Notes: generated by a model not told the origin, from the sequence alone. A stretch of 64,000 nucleotides of DNA from Maridesulfovibrio salexigens DSM 2638 (GCF_000023445.1 NC_012881.1:1183501-1247500); one strand, 5' to 3'. Shown: positions 46,217-53,671, counted from the first letter of the stretch. A program made the numbers and translations.

Positions 46217-47236
46217 TTATGAAGCCAAAAGATAATCCCTACCCATAACAAAGCCGCGTGTATCTAGAAATTCAGCTACTTCGTCACGCGCACCCCAGCT
46301 TGCTACGTAGGAGAGCAGGAAGATTTCTCCTGCCGGGGGCAGTTCATTGCGACCAATGACTTTTTTGCCGTGGATAATCATTCCTATTTTGCGCGGGTCA
46401 ACGTCAACATAGAAAGCGGTTTCCACCCCGAGGCTTTCCAGTATCTCGTACCTCTTGCGGGAGGTTCGTCCCGAGCCGATAATGCCGACTTTAGGGTTTG
46501 GTCCGAGCTTATTTTGCAGCCAGTTAAAGAGATATTCGCTTTTGATGCGGTAGAATGCTTCAACTGTATATTTGGGATGATTGCGGGACAGGCGGTCCGG
46601 TGGATCATTCCAAATAAGAAGTTCTTCATCCACCTTGCGCATTTTTACCCCTGCTTCCAGCCAGCGCAAAACAAGTTCGTAGTCTTCGGGAAAATCTCCA
46701 TCGCGGAATGGACCGTGCTTTTCAATGAGCTCCTTGCGCGCCATGATGGAAGGATTCGCAAAAGGAAATTCCACAAAACGGTTCAAGGAAATTTCATCAG
46801 CATCAACCAATGTGTTGATCCAATCCACATAATGGGCATAGCCGCCGTTCTTTTCCCGGTCTCCGCCGAACCCTACACGGCAGGCGGTAAGTCCGGTCTC
46901 ATGATCGCAGTCCAGCAGTTCCGCCTGTTTTTCTATACGTTCAGGCAGGGCTAAGTCGTCAGCGTCCATGCGGGCTATGTAGCTTCCGCTTGCCGCGTTA
47001 ATGGCAGCATTGGCCGCGCCGACTACTCCCTGATGCTCAAGAAAGATCGGCTTTAGCCGTGGATCACGGGCGGCGTATTTTTTGAGAATTTGGGCAGTAT
47101 TGTCCTCGGAACCGTCATCCACAGCCAGCAGTTCGAGGTTTTCGAAGGTTTGACCGAGGATGCTGTCAATTGCTTCGCCTACGGTTGACTCGCAATTGTA
47201 GCAAGGCATGGTTACCGAGACTTTGGGACTGCCCAT
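46217..47236 (-). CDS. family 2 glycosyltransferase with C-terminal Rossmann-like domain
   Basis: 339 residues. The GT-A part (about 1-230) has VSVTMPCYNCESTVGEAIDS, LLAVDDGSEDNTAQIL, the metal site YIARMDADDLALPERIEKQA, and FPEDYELVLRWLEAG with the likely base. The C-terminal about 100 residues form a separate unit, NPKVGIIGSGRTSRKRYEIL to the end, that looks like a nucleotide-binding Rossmann half (GxGxxxR). That is unusual for GT2 and could regulate the enzyme or bind another substrate. The gene lies three bases after the TtuA-like gene, so it shares its transcript although no functional link is clear. Confidence 0.85.
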   Translation of the reverse strand: MGSPKVSVTMPCYNCESTVGEAIDSILGQTFENLELLAVDDGSEDNTAQILKKYAARDPRLKPIFLEHQGVVGAANAAINAASGSYIARMDADDLALPERIEKQAELLDCDHETGLTACRVGFGGDREKNGGYAHYVDWINTLVDADEISLNRFVEFPFANPSIMARKELIEKHGPFRDGDFPEDYELVLRWLEAGVKMRKVDEELLIWNDPPDRLSRNHPKYTVEAFYRIKSEYLFNWLQNKLGPNPKVGIIGSGRTSRKRYEILESLGVETAFYVDVDPRKIGMIIHGKKVIGRNELPPAGEIFLLSYVASWGARDEVAEFLDTRGFVMGRDYLLAS

Positions 47237-47239
47237 AAC

Positions 47240-48172
47240 TTACTTCTCTCCTTGAGATTCCTGTTCGATAGATTCCTGCAACTGGCGTTTGATTCTGCAA
47301 ATGCTGCAAACTCCCGCCGAAGTGGGATAGCCGCATTCTGTGCAGGGATTGATTTCGTAGTCCTTTTCTTCTTTTTCAAGAGCTGCGAAAGCGGGCTGTC
47401 CGCGATCAAGGAAGCCTTTGTAGAAAGCACGTTTGGTGCCGGGGCTGCGAAGTTCCATATCACGCCAGAGCTTTTTGTGCCCGGTGAAGCTGGCGCCGGA
47501 ACTGAACGGGCAGGGCAGGTGATGATAGGGAATATCTGCAAGAAAAGAGAATATGGCACTTTCATATTCAGTAACCCGGAAAAGAGGTTTTACCTTCTTG
47601 GCAAAGCCGTTCTCAGCAGGCAGTACCGGTCCCTGATCAGACAGATAGCCTTGATCCCAGCGCAGGGTGTTGGCGAAGAGACGGGCCACTTCGTCATCAA
47701 GGTTATGTCCGGTGGCAAGTGCGGTGTAACCCTCTTCAATTGCTACCTTGTTGAAATAGTGGCGTTTGAATTTACCACAGATTGCGCAGATGGGGCGGCG
47801 GATGTGCTTTTTGATCAGCGGCATGGGCACGCCTTCTTTTTCCAGCTCCACCACACGCAGCGGGTAACCTTTATCTTTGCAGAAACCTTCTACAACGGCG
47901 CGTGCCTTGATTGATGACTCATAAATGCCCAGATCAATATGCAGTCCGGTTACATCGTAGCCCAGCTCAGACAATGCGTACATGAGCCCGAGAGAATCCT
48001 TGCCGCCGGAAAGGGCGACCAGCACTTTGTCATCCGGTTCAAGAAGATTGCGGTTTTTTATGCCTTGCGCAACCTGACGCATGAAGAAATTATTAAAATG
48101 TTCCTTACAGAACGCGGCATTATGGCTGGGCAGTGAAACTACGGCCTTTTCTTTACACACCTTGCATTTCAT
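47240..48172 (-). CDS. TtcA/TtuA-family tRNA thiolation enzyme
   Basis: 310 residues. An N-terminal zinc ribbon (MKCKVCKEKAVVSLPSHNAA with a CxxC and C), the PP-loop ATP site VLVALSGGKDSLGLMYALSE (about 49-68), the cluster-type CAICGKFKRHYFN near residue 131, TGHNLDDEVARLFANTL, and a C-terminal ribbon NPCTECGYPTSAGVCSICR. This is the two-zinc-finger group containing TtuA, which uses a ubiquitin-like carrier to thiolate tRNA uridine 54, and Ncs6. The carrier gene lies four bases upstream, supporting that comparison. The target uridine here is inferred. Confidence 0.88.
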   Translation of the reverse strand: MKCKVCKEKAVVSLPSHNAAFCKEHFNNFFMRQVAQGIKNRNLLEPDDKVLVALSGGKDSLGLMYALSELGYDVTGLHIDLGIYESSIKARAVVEGFCKDKGYPLRVVELEKEGVPMPLIKKHIRRPICAICGKFKRHYFNKVAIEEGYTALATGHNLDDEVARLFANTLRWDQGYLSDQGPVLPAENGFAKKVKPLFRVTEYESAIFSFLADIPYHHLPCPFSSGASFTGHKKLWRDMELRSPGTKRAFYKGFLDRGQPAFAALEKEEKDYEINPCTECGYPTSAGVCSICRIKRQLQESIEQESQGEK

Positions 48173-48176
48173 ATCG

Positions 48177-48374
48177 CTATCCTACTGAAATTACTTTTCT
48201 GAGTTCAATTTCATCGCCCTGTCTGATCTGCTCATCCTGAGTGAGCAGTTCTCCATTGCGGATGACCAGAGTGTCAGTATGGTGCAGCCCCTGCTTGTTG
48301 AGCAGTTGCAGGACGGTATTTAATTTTGTGTATTCTACTGTCTGGCCTTCGGGTTCGATTTTGACAATTACCAT
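48177..48374 (-). CDS. ThiS/MoaD/TtuB-like ubiquitin-fold sulfur carrier, C-terminus VG
   Basis: 65 residues with the small beta-grasp pattern: MVIVKIEPEGQTVEYTK, the helix TVLQLLNKQGL, DTLVIRNGELLTQDEQIRQG, and DEIELRKVISVG. Sulfur carriers normally end in Gly-Gly, whose last carboxylate is adenylated and converted to thiocarboxylate. This one ends Val-Gly before a TAG stop. It is next to the TtuA-like enzyme, as TtuB partners often are. No adenylating E1-like enzyme is nearby. AAAGGAG is upstream. Confidence 0.85.
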   Translation of the reverse strand: MVIVKIEPEGQTVEYTKLNTVLQLLNKQGLHHTDTLVIRNGELLTQDEQIRQGDEIELRKVISVG

Positions 48375-48693
48375 GGTCAGACTCCTTTTTCTAATTTTAT
48401 ATGATAAGATGATGTCCGAGGCCTAGGGATGTAGCGTTTAAGTACATTTTCATCAAGCTTTTCCTACTAGAAAGAGGGAGAATTTTTCTGCCTTAAGTTA
48501 CAATCGAGGAAAAATAGAAAAAATAGCAGCCATAACGGAAAAACATTGTTATCCTGTGCTATGATTAAGGCAAGAACCGGAAGTCTGCAATGCATCCGGA
48601 GCAGGGAATTAAAAAATGTCTATAAATGTTGACCCCAACTTGAATATTGAACTAAACTGGTAATAAGTAAAAACGACTTTCAAGGAGTGGCAT
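48375..48693. other. divergent spacer, no gene seen
   Basis: About 320 bases between the sulfur-carrier gene and a response regulator. It is A/T-rich. A 15-codon frame (ATG 48616 to TAA) with a poor SD is not supported as a gene. TCAAGGAGTGGCAT just before 48694 is the regulator's ribosome site. No convincing promoter box. Confidence 0.4.
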
Positions 48694-49053
48694 ATGTCTC
48701 AGAAGACAATTTTAGTCGTTGACGACGAAAAGCATATACGAATGCTCTACAGGGAGGAGCTTGAGGCCGGAGGCTATAAAGTAGCAACTTCCGACGGAAC
48801 CGAAGATATTCTTATGGTTATCGGACGCGAAAAGCCTGACCTTGTTGTTTTGGATATTAAGCTGGGGATTAATCGTTCCGGGCTGGATCTGCTGCAAGAG
48901 ATAAGACAGGAGGATCAGAATCTTCCGGTTATCCTCAGTACCGCCTATGACAGCTTCAAGCACGACATGAAGTCCATTGCGGCTGATCATTATGTGGTGA
49001 AATCCGTTGATTTGAGTGAGCTGAAGGAAAAAGTTAAGCTTGCTTTAAGCTGA
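48694..49053 (+). CDS. single-domain response regulator
   Basis: 119 residues, receiver only. TILVVDDEKHIRMLYREELE has the acidic pair, LVVLDIKLGINRSGLDLL the phosphorylated Asp (about residue 53), VILSTAYDSF the Ser/Thr, and YVVKSVDLSELKEKVK the conserved Lys. The usual Pro after that Lys is Ser here. It is a single-gene transcript ended by a strong terminator. No kinase is adjacent. The AAGGAG site is strong. Confidence 0.87.
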   Translation: MSQKTILVVDDEKHIRMLYREELEAGGYKVATSDGTEDILMVIGREKPDLVVLDIKLGINRSGLDLLQEIRQEDQNLPVILSTAYDSFKHDMKSIAADHYVVKSVDLSELKEKVKLALS

Positions 49054-49103
49054 TTTTTAGCTCGCTCGGCTGGGCTGAGTATTAAAATAATTAGACTTAT
49101 TTT

Positions 49104-49132
49104 AGGAATCTATGAAAATAGGTTCCTTTTTT
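49104..49132 (+). terminator. response-regulator terminator
   Basis: A 10-bp stem, AGGAATCTAT (49104-49113) with ATAGGTTCCT (49118-49127), with a GAAA tetraloop and six Ts. A textbook rho-independent terminator just before the tRNA promoter. Confidence 0.9.
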
Positions 49133-49134
49133 AC

Positions 49135-49163
49135 TTGCCAAACCAAAATGACGGTGCTAGAAC
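49135..49163 (+). promoter_or_regulatory. promoter of tRNA-Trp
   Basis: TTGCCA (49135-49140) and TAGAAC (49158-49163) are 17 bases apart, beginning two bases after the previous terminator. The transcript would start about 45 bases before the mature tRNA. Confidence 0.45.
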
Positions 49164-49213
49164 CCGCTTGTCTTTGACGGCAGAGATGTCTCAAGGCAAC
49201 TCGAAATAAATGC

Positions 49214-49290
49214 AGGCCAGTAGTTCCAACGGCTAGAACGTCGGTCTCCAAAACCGAATGCTGGGGGTTCGAATCCCTCCTGGCCTGCCA
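49214..49290 (+). tRNA. tRNA-Trp (anticodon CCA)
   Basis: 77 bases including an encoded CCA end. Acceptor arm AGGCCAG with CTGGCCT, discriminator G. D-arm region AGTTCCAACGGCTAGAAC. Anticodon stem TCGGT/ACCGA with loop CTCCAAA, anticodon CCA at 49248-49250. T-arm GGGGG TTCGAAT CCCTC. It lies about 700 bases before trpS, with a protease gene between. Confidence 0.97.
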
Positions 49291-49326
49291 TTTATCACTT
49301 CTAAAAAGCGAACAAGCTTACAATCC

Positions 49327-49965
49327 ATGTTCGACATCGCCAATACAATCAAAGAAATAAGCATTCTTGCTTTACCTTTTCTTCTGGCAATTACCTGCCA
49401 TGAGGCCGCCCACGGCTTCGCAGCTTATCTTCTTGGTGATCCTACGGCTAAACAGGCCGGACGCCTTACTCTGAATCCCGTAAAACATCTTGACCCAATG
49501 GGAACCCTTGCTCTTGTGCTTACACGCATGATCGGCTGGGCTAAACCTGTTCCGGTCAACCCGATGTATTTCAAAAATCCACAGCGTGATATGATGATTG
49601 TCGCTTTGGCTGGTCCGGCGGCAAACATGGCACTTGCGGTAATGTTCTCAATTGTCGTAAAGGTGATTCTTTCACTTGATGTGAATTCTATGTCGCCGTT
49701 GATGCTCAGGATTCTTGAGCCTTCGGTAATGATCGCCAATGCGGGTGTCATAATCAATCTGGCTCTGTGTTTTTTCAATCTGCTGCCCATCCCTCCGTTG
49801 GACGGAAGTAAGATTTTGGCCGGATTCATGCCCCGTGAGGCTGCTTTCAAATTTATGTCGTTCCGGTACGGATTCGTTATCGTGATCGTACTGGCAATGC
49901 TCGGACTGCTCGGTAAGGTTATCAGTCCGGCCATGGGTTTTTTCTATAATTTTCTGGTTCATTAG
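49327..49965 (+). CDS. site-2-type (M50) membrane metalloprotease
   Basis: 212 residues, about five hydrophobic segments. The zinc site HEAAH is in AITCHEAAHGFAAYLLGDPT (about residues 20-39), and the second metal ligand Asp lies in NLLPIPPLDGSKIL near residue 160. GRLTLNPVKHLDPMGTLAL is the third family block. This short SpoIVFB-like group lacks PDZ or CBS domains and cleaves membrane-embedded substrates; its target is unknown. The open frame extends back into the tRNA gene, so ATG 49327 is taken as the start although its SD is weak. trpS follows 27 bases later, probably in one transcript. Confidence 0.9.
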   Translation: MFDIANTIKEISILALPFLLAITCHEAAHGFAAYLLGDPTAKQAGRLTLNPVKHLDPMGTLALVLTRMIGWAKPVPVNPMYFKNPQRDMMIVALAGPAANMALAVMFSIVVKVILSLDVNSMSPLMLRILEPSVMIANAGVIINLALCFFNLLPIPPLDGSKILAGFMPREAAFKFMSFRYGFVIVIVLAMLGLLGKVISPAMGFFYNFLVH

Positions 49966-49992
49966 GACCGCCAAGCATACAAGATTTTTAAA

Positions 49993-50988
49993 ATGAGTAA
50001 GACAAACAATCGCATAGTTTCAGGCATGAGGCCCACCGGACGTTTGCACCTAGGACATTACTTCGGTGTTCTGGTCAACTGGGTCAGGATTCAGGAAGAT
50101 CACGAATGTTATTTCTTTGTTGCCGATTGGCACGCAATGACCAGTGAATACTCCGATCCCCGCAAGATTCAGGGTTTTGTCCCTGAACTGGTAAAAGACT
50201 GGATTGCCGCAGGTCTCGATCCTGAAAAATGTGTGATTTTCCATCAGTCTCAGGTTAAGGAGCACATTGAGCTGCACCTGATTCTGTCCATGCTGACCCC
50301 GCTGGGATGGCTGGAAAGGAACCCCACATATAAGGAACTCAAGCAGGAGCTGGTTCAGAAGGAACTGAACACTTACGGTTTCCTCGGATATCCTGTGCTC
50401 ATGGCTTCCGATATTCTCATGTACAAGCCGTCACAAGTTCCTGTTGGTCAGGATCAGCTTCCTCATCTTGAGCTGGCCCGTGAGATTGCCCGTCGTTTTA
50501 ACCATCTTAATGGCGAATTTTTCCCTGAGCCGAAAGCTCTGCTCACCGAGGATGCAAAGCTTCCCGGTCTGGATGGTCGTAAGATGTCCAAGAGCTACAA
50601 CAACGGTATTTATCTTGGCGAATCCATGGATGAAGTTAAGCCCAAAGTTATGTCCATGCTGACTGACAAGAACAGACTGCGTAAGTCCGATCCGGGTGAT
50701 CCTGAAGTCTGTAACCTCTATCCTTACCATAAGCTGCTTACCGATGCAGATACTTGTGCTGAGATTGAGGAAGGCTGCCGTAATGCAAGCCGTGGTTGCG
50801 TGGAATGTAAGAAGCTTCTGGCTGAGAATATGGCGAAATTCCTTGAGCCCATGCAGGAACGCCGCCGCCATCTGGATGAAAATCCGCAGCTCGTCTGGGA
50901 TATCCTCCACGAAGGCACAGCCAAGGCTCAGGCTAAAGCAAAAGAGAACATGGATGAAATCCGTGAGCTGATCGGCTTCAAGTTCTAA
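49993..50988 (+). CDS. trpS: tryptophanyl-tRNA synthetase
   Basis: 331 residues, class I synthetase. The HIGH-type motif is in MRPTGRLHLGHYFGVLVNW (about 13-31), and the KMSKS motif is intact as GRKMSKSYNNGIYLG near residue 196. YPVLMASDILMYKPSQVPVG and DQLPHLELAREIARRFN are the tryptophan and adenylate regions. It charges tRNA-Trp. Having tRNA-Trp and trpS within 800 bases is noteworthy. A CxxC-like pair (CRNASRGCVECKK) near residue 260 is seen in some of the family. No attenuator was identified. Confidence 0.96.
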   Translation: MSKTNNRIVSGMRPTGRLHLGHYFGVLVNWVRIQEDHECYFFVADWHAMTSEYSDPRKIQGFVPELVKDWIAAGLDPEKCVIFHQSQVKEHIELHLILSMLTPLGWLERNPTYKELKQELVQKELNTYGFLGYPVLMASDILMYKPSQVPVGQDQLPHLELAREIARRFNHLNGEFFPEPKALLTEDAKLPGLDGRKMSKSYNNGIYLGESMDEVKPKVMSMLTDKNRLRKSDPGDPEVCNLYPYHKLLTDADTCAEIEEGCRNASRGCVECKKLLAENMAKFLEPMQERRRHLDENPQLVWDILHEGTAKAQAKAKENMDEIRELIGFKF

Positions 50989-51012
50989 GTTTTATTTATA
51001 CAAAGACATTAA

Positions 51013-51050
51013 GAAATCCCCTGTTGCATGAGCAGCAGGGGATTTCTTTT
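51013..51050. terminator. bidirectional terminator
   Basis: GAAATCCCCTGTTGC (51013-51027) pairs with GCAGCAGGGGATTTC (51032-51046, one G-U), 4-base loop, then TTTTATTT. It ends trpS on the plus strand and, in the other direction, the metal-efflux operon ending at 51062. Confidence 0.9.
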
Positions 51051-51061
51051 ATTTGTGGCTT

Positions 51062-51295
51062 TTATTTTATTGTTTTCAGGGAAGGAGGCGCTGGAGATCC
51101 TGTTATTTTATCCACCACCTGGCGGACTTTCGGGAGGCATCAACGACCATTGGGGTTCTTATCTGCGCAGCGGCATTCACCGCTTTTCTTCTCATTAAGA
51201 ATGCGTTCAAAAATGGTTGATCGCCCATTCTTAAGTACATCCTTTTGGATGTCATCTGAGGTGTAGCCGAAGCAGTGGCAAATAAGTTGAGTCAT
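51062..51295 (-). CDS. candidate selenoprotein: small CxC/CxC iron-sulfur or metallochaperone-like protein
   Basis: 77 residues if the in-frame TGA at 51142-51140 (codon 52) is read as selenocysteine. Without readthrough only 51 residues remain. It begins MTQLICHCFGYTSDDIQKDV, continues NGRSTIFERILNEKKSGECR, CADKNPNGR, then U, then CLPKVRQVVDKITG. I recall BFD/CopZ-N-like [2Fe-2S] or zinc domains from anaerobes with NPxGRCCLGDV at this place, so U would replace the first Cys of CC. A SECIS-like hairpin follows the TGA. ATG 51295 lies 12 bases after the stop of the upstream gene, making it the last gene of the ArsR/permease operon. The downstream 25 codons end at TAA. Confidence 0.68.
51111..51126 (-). 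promoter_or_regulatory. SECIS-like hairpin
   Basis: In the mRNA, starting 13 bases after the UGA, UCCGCC pairs with GGUGGA (six pairs, one G-U) around the loop AGGU. Bacterial SECIS elements, as in E. coli fdhF, place a small stem with a GU-containing loop (AGGUCU there) about 11 bases after the UGA, recognised by SelB. Confidence 0.6.
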
Positions 51296-51307
51296 TAATT
51301 GGCCTGT

Positions 51308-51844
51308 CTAGAACTTGCTCTTAATAAATTCGGTAATTGCTTGAATAGCCGATTTTTTATGTTCGCAGACCTCATCCTCAGTTTCCCACCATTGCAGGTC
51401 GCTGAATTCCAGCGGCAGGCGTAGTGTGAGAAAAGGCAGGAAAAAACGAACGACATTTTCCTTTGAAGAACCTTTTACGGAGTCAAAGTGGAAAAAGACT
51501 TCCCCGATGAACCACGCCCGGTCTTTTTGTGAAGCAGGTTCAGGAGGCTTGATGTACATGAAGTCCGGGTCTGTATCGGATTTAAGTTCGCTGTCGTGGA
51601 AGCGGGCGAACAGATCAAGTACCTGCTTACGGATAAGCTTGTCTCCGTATACGTCAACAATGAAGGTGAATTTAAGGAACCCTGTCTCCGGAGTCAGGTT
51701 GTGGCGCGATATTTTAAGCACCCCGTCCTTGCGCTTGGATTCGTCATCATCAAGGAAAAGGTCAAAAGCGCAAAAGCCGATAAAGTTTTCCGCTCCGCGC
51801 AGCTCTTCCAGCTGAGCTTCAATTCCGGCAGTACTTTTATTCAT
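51308..51844 (-). CDS. hypothetical protein in the metal-efflux operon
   Basis: 178 residues, soluble, acidic N-terminal half (FDLFLDDDESKRKDGVLKIS) and an aromatic-rich C-terminal part (RAWFIGEVFFHFDSVKGSSK; LQWWETEDEVCEHKKSAIQA). No signal peptide or metal-binding cluster. ATG 51844 lies inside the end of the upstream 48-codon gene (overlap of eight bases), implying coupled translation. The open frame to 51955 is rejected because that stretch encodes the small membrane protein in another frame. No family recognised. Confidence 0.7.
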   Translation of the reverse strand: MNKSTAGIEAQLEELRGAENFIGFCAFDLFLDDDESKRKDGVLKISRHNLTPETGFLKFTFIVDVYGDKLIRKQVLDLFARFHDSELKSDTDPDFMYIKPPEPASQKDRAWFIGEVFFHFDSVKGSSKENVVRFFLPFLTLRLPLEFSDLQWWETEDEVCEHKKSAIQAITEFIKSKF

Positions 51845-51983
51845 TGCTGTCCATCTCTTTTTTTTCTCTTTCATCACGGAGATGGGGCTGTCCCAGTCCG
51901 TTTCCGGTCCTCTTAACCATCTTGAAGATGGCAAGGACGATGACCAGCATGACAATTATTGCTTCTACGCCTTCACCTGTCAT
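51837..51983 (-). CDS. 48-residue single-helix membrane protein
   Basis: MTGEGVEAIIVMLVIVLAIF followed by KMVKRTGNG and a charged tail ending MDSNE. One clear hydrophobic helix (about 8-20), then positively charged residues, so the tail should face the cytoplasm. AGGAG lies six bases before the ATG. It sits between the permease stop (31 bases upstream) and the 178-residue gene, which it overlaps. It may be an accessory subunit of the permease. Too short for most gene finders. Confidence 0.65.
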   Translation of the reverse strand: MTGEGVEAIIVMLVIVLAIFKMVKRTGNGLGQPHLRDEREKKEMDSNE

Positions 51984-52014
51984 AGTTTACTCCTGTTCCC
52001 CGTTTTGGGGGCAG

Positions 52015-53241
52015 TTAGTGTGAATGTCCGTGCAATGATTCACCTTTCACTAAAGCTGTTACCTTGGGAACAGCGATTAAGGCAAGCAGAATGAGTGCAC
52101 TAATGGTGTAGAGAAGGTTATGACCGTGTTCTTCCCCGGATTGGACCCAGTCAGTGATGCTTAAACCCATAGAATAGTAGAGCCAGTTTGCGAACATACC
52201 TAGTGCGAGAGAGCAGACGATGATGCTGCCGAGGTAGATGAAAGCGGAGCGCTTGCCAAGAAGCTTGGCGACTACGGTGAATGAAGCAGCATTTGTCGCC
52301 GGACCTGCCAACAGGAAAACAAGTGCGGCGCCGGGGGAGAGTCCTTTCAGTGCTAAAGCGGCAGCGATGGGTGTTGATGCCGTAGCGCATACATACAGAG
52401 GTATAGCAGCGGCAAGCATAATAAGCAGGGGGAAGAAGCCGTCACCAAGGTTGCGTTCAATGAAGCCGTCGGGGATAAGTGCACCGAATATACCGGCCAA
52501 AAGCACGCCGCCGAGGAACCAGAGTCCGATGTCTTGCAGCAGATTGCCGAATGAGTATTGCATGCCGAATGAAAGTTTGCCGCTGAATGATTCAGGGCGC
52601 TCATCACTATGAGAGCTACCGCAGCCGCAACCGGAGTCTGAGCAGCTTGTCAGGTCCTCACTGTGAGAGTTGCATCCGCAACCAGAGTCAGCGCAGCTGC
52701 TGTGTGTGTGATTATGATCGTTGTGAGAGTCGCAGCCGCAGCCGGATAGATCCTTAGCTTCGTCCATTTTAGGAAGGAGGATTGCGTCCGGGATCAGCTT
52801 TGGTGCTTCCTTGGGACTTCCGTTTTTTTTCTCATTTCTGTCCACCATGATACCGGCGACTACGGCTGTGAAGAATGCGGCAAAGGGTCGGAAAACTGCC
52901 ATCACAGGATCAAGAAGAGCATAGGTGACAGCTATCGAATCGACTCCGGTTTCAGGAGTGGATATCAGGAATGAGGTAGTAGCTCCTTTGCTCGCCCCTT
53001 GTTGCCGGAGTTGGGCTGCAGCGGGGATGACTCCGCAGCTGCATAAAGGAATGGGTACTCCGAGAATAGAGGCTTTAAGTACATCTGAAGTTTTCCCGGA
53101 GCCAAGGTTTTTGGAAATAAACTCCGGTCCTACAAATGCTTTGAGTAATCCGGCAATAAAAAAACCTAAGAGCATGAAAGGTGCGGATTCCAGCAACACC
53201 TCCCATGATTCCTGTCCAATTGATATTAAGATATCGAGCAT
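52015..53241 (-). CDS. SO_0444-type copper/zinc efflux permease (DUF318/ArsP-like)
   Basis: 408 residues, about nine hydrophobic segments in two halves. The first half has SAPFMLLGFFIAGLLKAFVG and the family cysteine motif GVPIPLCSCGVIPAAAQLRQ. The second half has AAAIPLYVCATASTPIAAAL and LLAGPATNAASFTVV. The loop between (about 165-220) is rich in Cys and His, with three SGCGC units (LSGCGCDSH; SGCGCNSH; SGCGCGSSH) and a His-rich stretch NDHNHTH, and the C-terminus ends HGHSH. All of these look metal-binding. It directly follows the ArsR stop codon, so the repressor controls it. Confidence 0.88.
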   Translation of the reverse strand: MLDILISIGQESWEVLLESAPFMLLGFFIAGLLKAFVGPEFISKNLGSGKTSDVLKASILGVPIPLCSCGVIPAAAQLRQQGASKGATTSFLISTPETGVDSIAVTYALLDPVMAVFRPFAAFFTAVVAGIMVDRNEKKNGSPKEAPKLIPDAILLPKMDEAKDLSGCGCDSHNDHNHTHSSCADSGCGCNSHSEDLTSCSDSGCGCGSSHSDERPESFSGKLSFGMQYSFGNLLQDIGLWFLGGVLLAGIFGALIPDGFIERNLGDGFFPLLIMLAAAIPLYVCATASTPIAAALALKGLSPGAALVFLLAGPATNAASFTVVAKLLGKRSAFIYLGSIIVCSLALGMFANWLYYSMGLSITDWVQSGEEHGHNLLYTISALILLALIAVPKVTALVKGESLHGHSH

Positions 53242-53628
53242 TTATTTGTCTCCCAGCGGAATACCGCATCCATCGCCCTGCATATGCGCAAGAGCGGTCT
53301 GCATTATGATTTCCACATGTTTGTCGTTTAGGCTGTATATTGCCCTGCGCCCGTGTTTTTCAAAACGGACCATACGCGCTGCTCTAAGAATTCTAAGCTG
53401 ATGTGAAACAGCGGAGTGTGACATATCCAAAAGTTCTGACAGATCACATACGCAAAGATCACTTATGGAAAGAGCGTGTAGGATTTTGATCCTGACCGGT
53501 TCTCCTAAAATTTTAAAAGTCGCCGCCAGATCATTCAATGTTTCATTTGGACAGCTTTTGCTGTTAACCAGTTCCACAGCACCCGGAGTAGGGTTGTGCG
53601 AATTGCAGCAGTCAGAGTTTTTAGTCAT
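53242..53628 (-). CDS. ArsR/SmtB-family metal-responsive repressor
   Basis: 128 residues, winged helix. LGEPVRIKILHALS precedes the metal motif DLCVCDLSELLDMSHSAVSH, whose CVC is the alpha3 site of ArsR/CadC/SmtB relatives, and RMVRFEKHGRRAIYSLND is the wing. The C-terminal helix carries D-K-H-x10-H (DKHVEIIMQTALAHMQGD), close to the alpha5 zinc site DxHx10Hx2E of SmtB with the final acidic ligand unclear. The N-terminus has extra cysteines (DCCNSHN). Both sites suggest a soft or borderline metal such as zinc, cadmium or copper. It heads the efflux operon and overlies a palindromic operator. Confidence 0.9.
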   Translation of the reverse strand: MTKNSDCCNSHNPTPGAVELVNSKSCPNETLNDLAATFKILGEPVRIKILHALSISDLCVCDLSELLDMSHSAVSHQLRILRAARMVRFEKHGRRAIYSLNDKHVEIIMQTALAHMQGDGCGIPLGDK

Positions 53629-53647
53629 GAGTATTCCTTATATGTGT

Positions 53648-53671
53648 ATATATGAACAACTGTTCATATAT
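53648..53671. promoter_or_regulatory. ArsR/SmtB operator
   Basis: A perfect palindrome of ATATATGAACA (53648-53658), a 2-base centre, and TGTTCATATAT (53661-53671). It has the 12-2-12-like form with GAACA/TGTTC half-sites known for SmtB-family repressors. It overlaps the promoter -10 and ends 20 bases before the arsR start codon, ideal for autorepression. Confidence 0.85.

Noticed and set aside
48616-48663. 15-codon leader-peptide-like frame before a response regulator
   Set aside because: Weak ribosome site, no run of regulatory codons, and no terminator/antiterminator arrangement follows.
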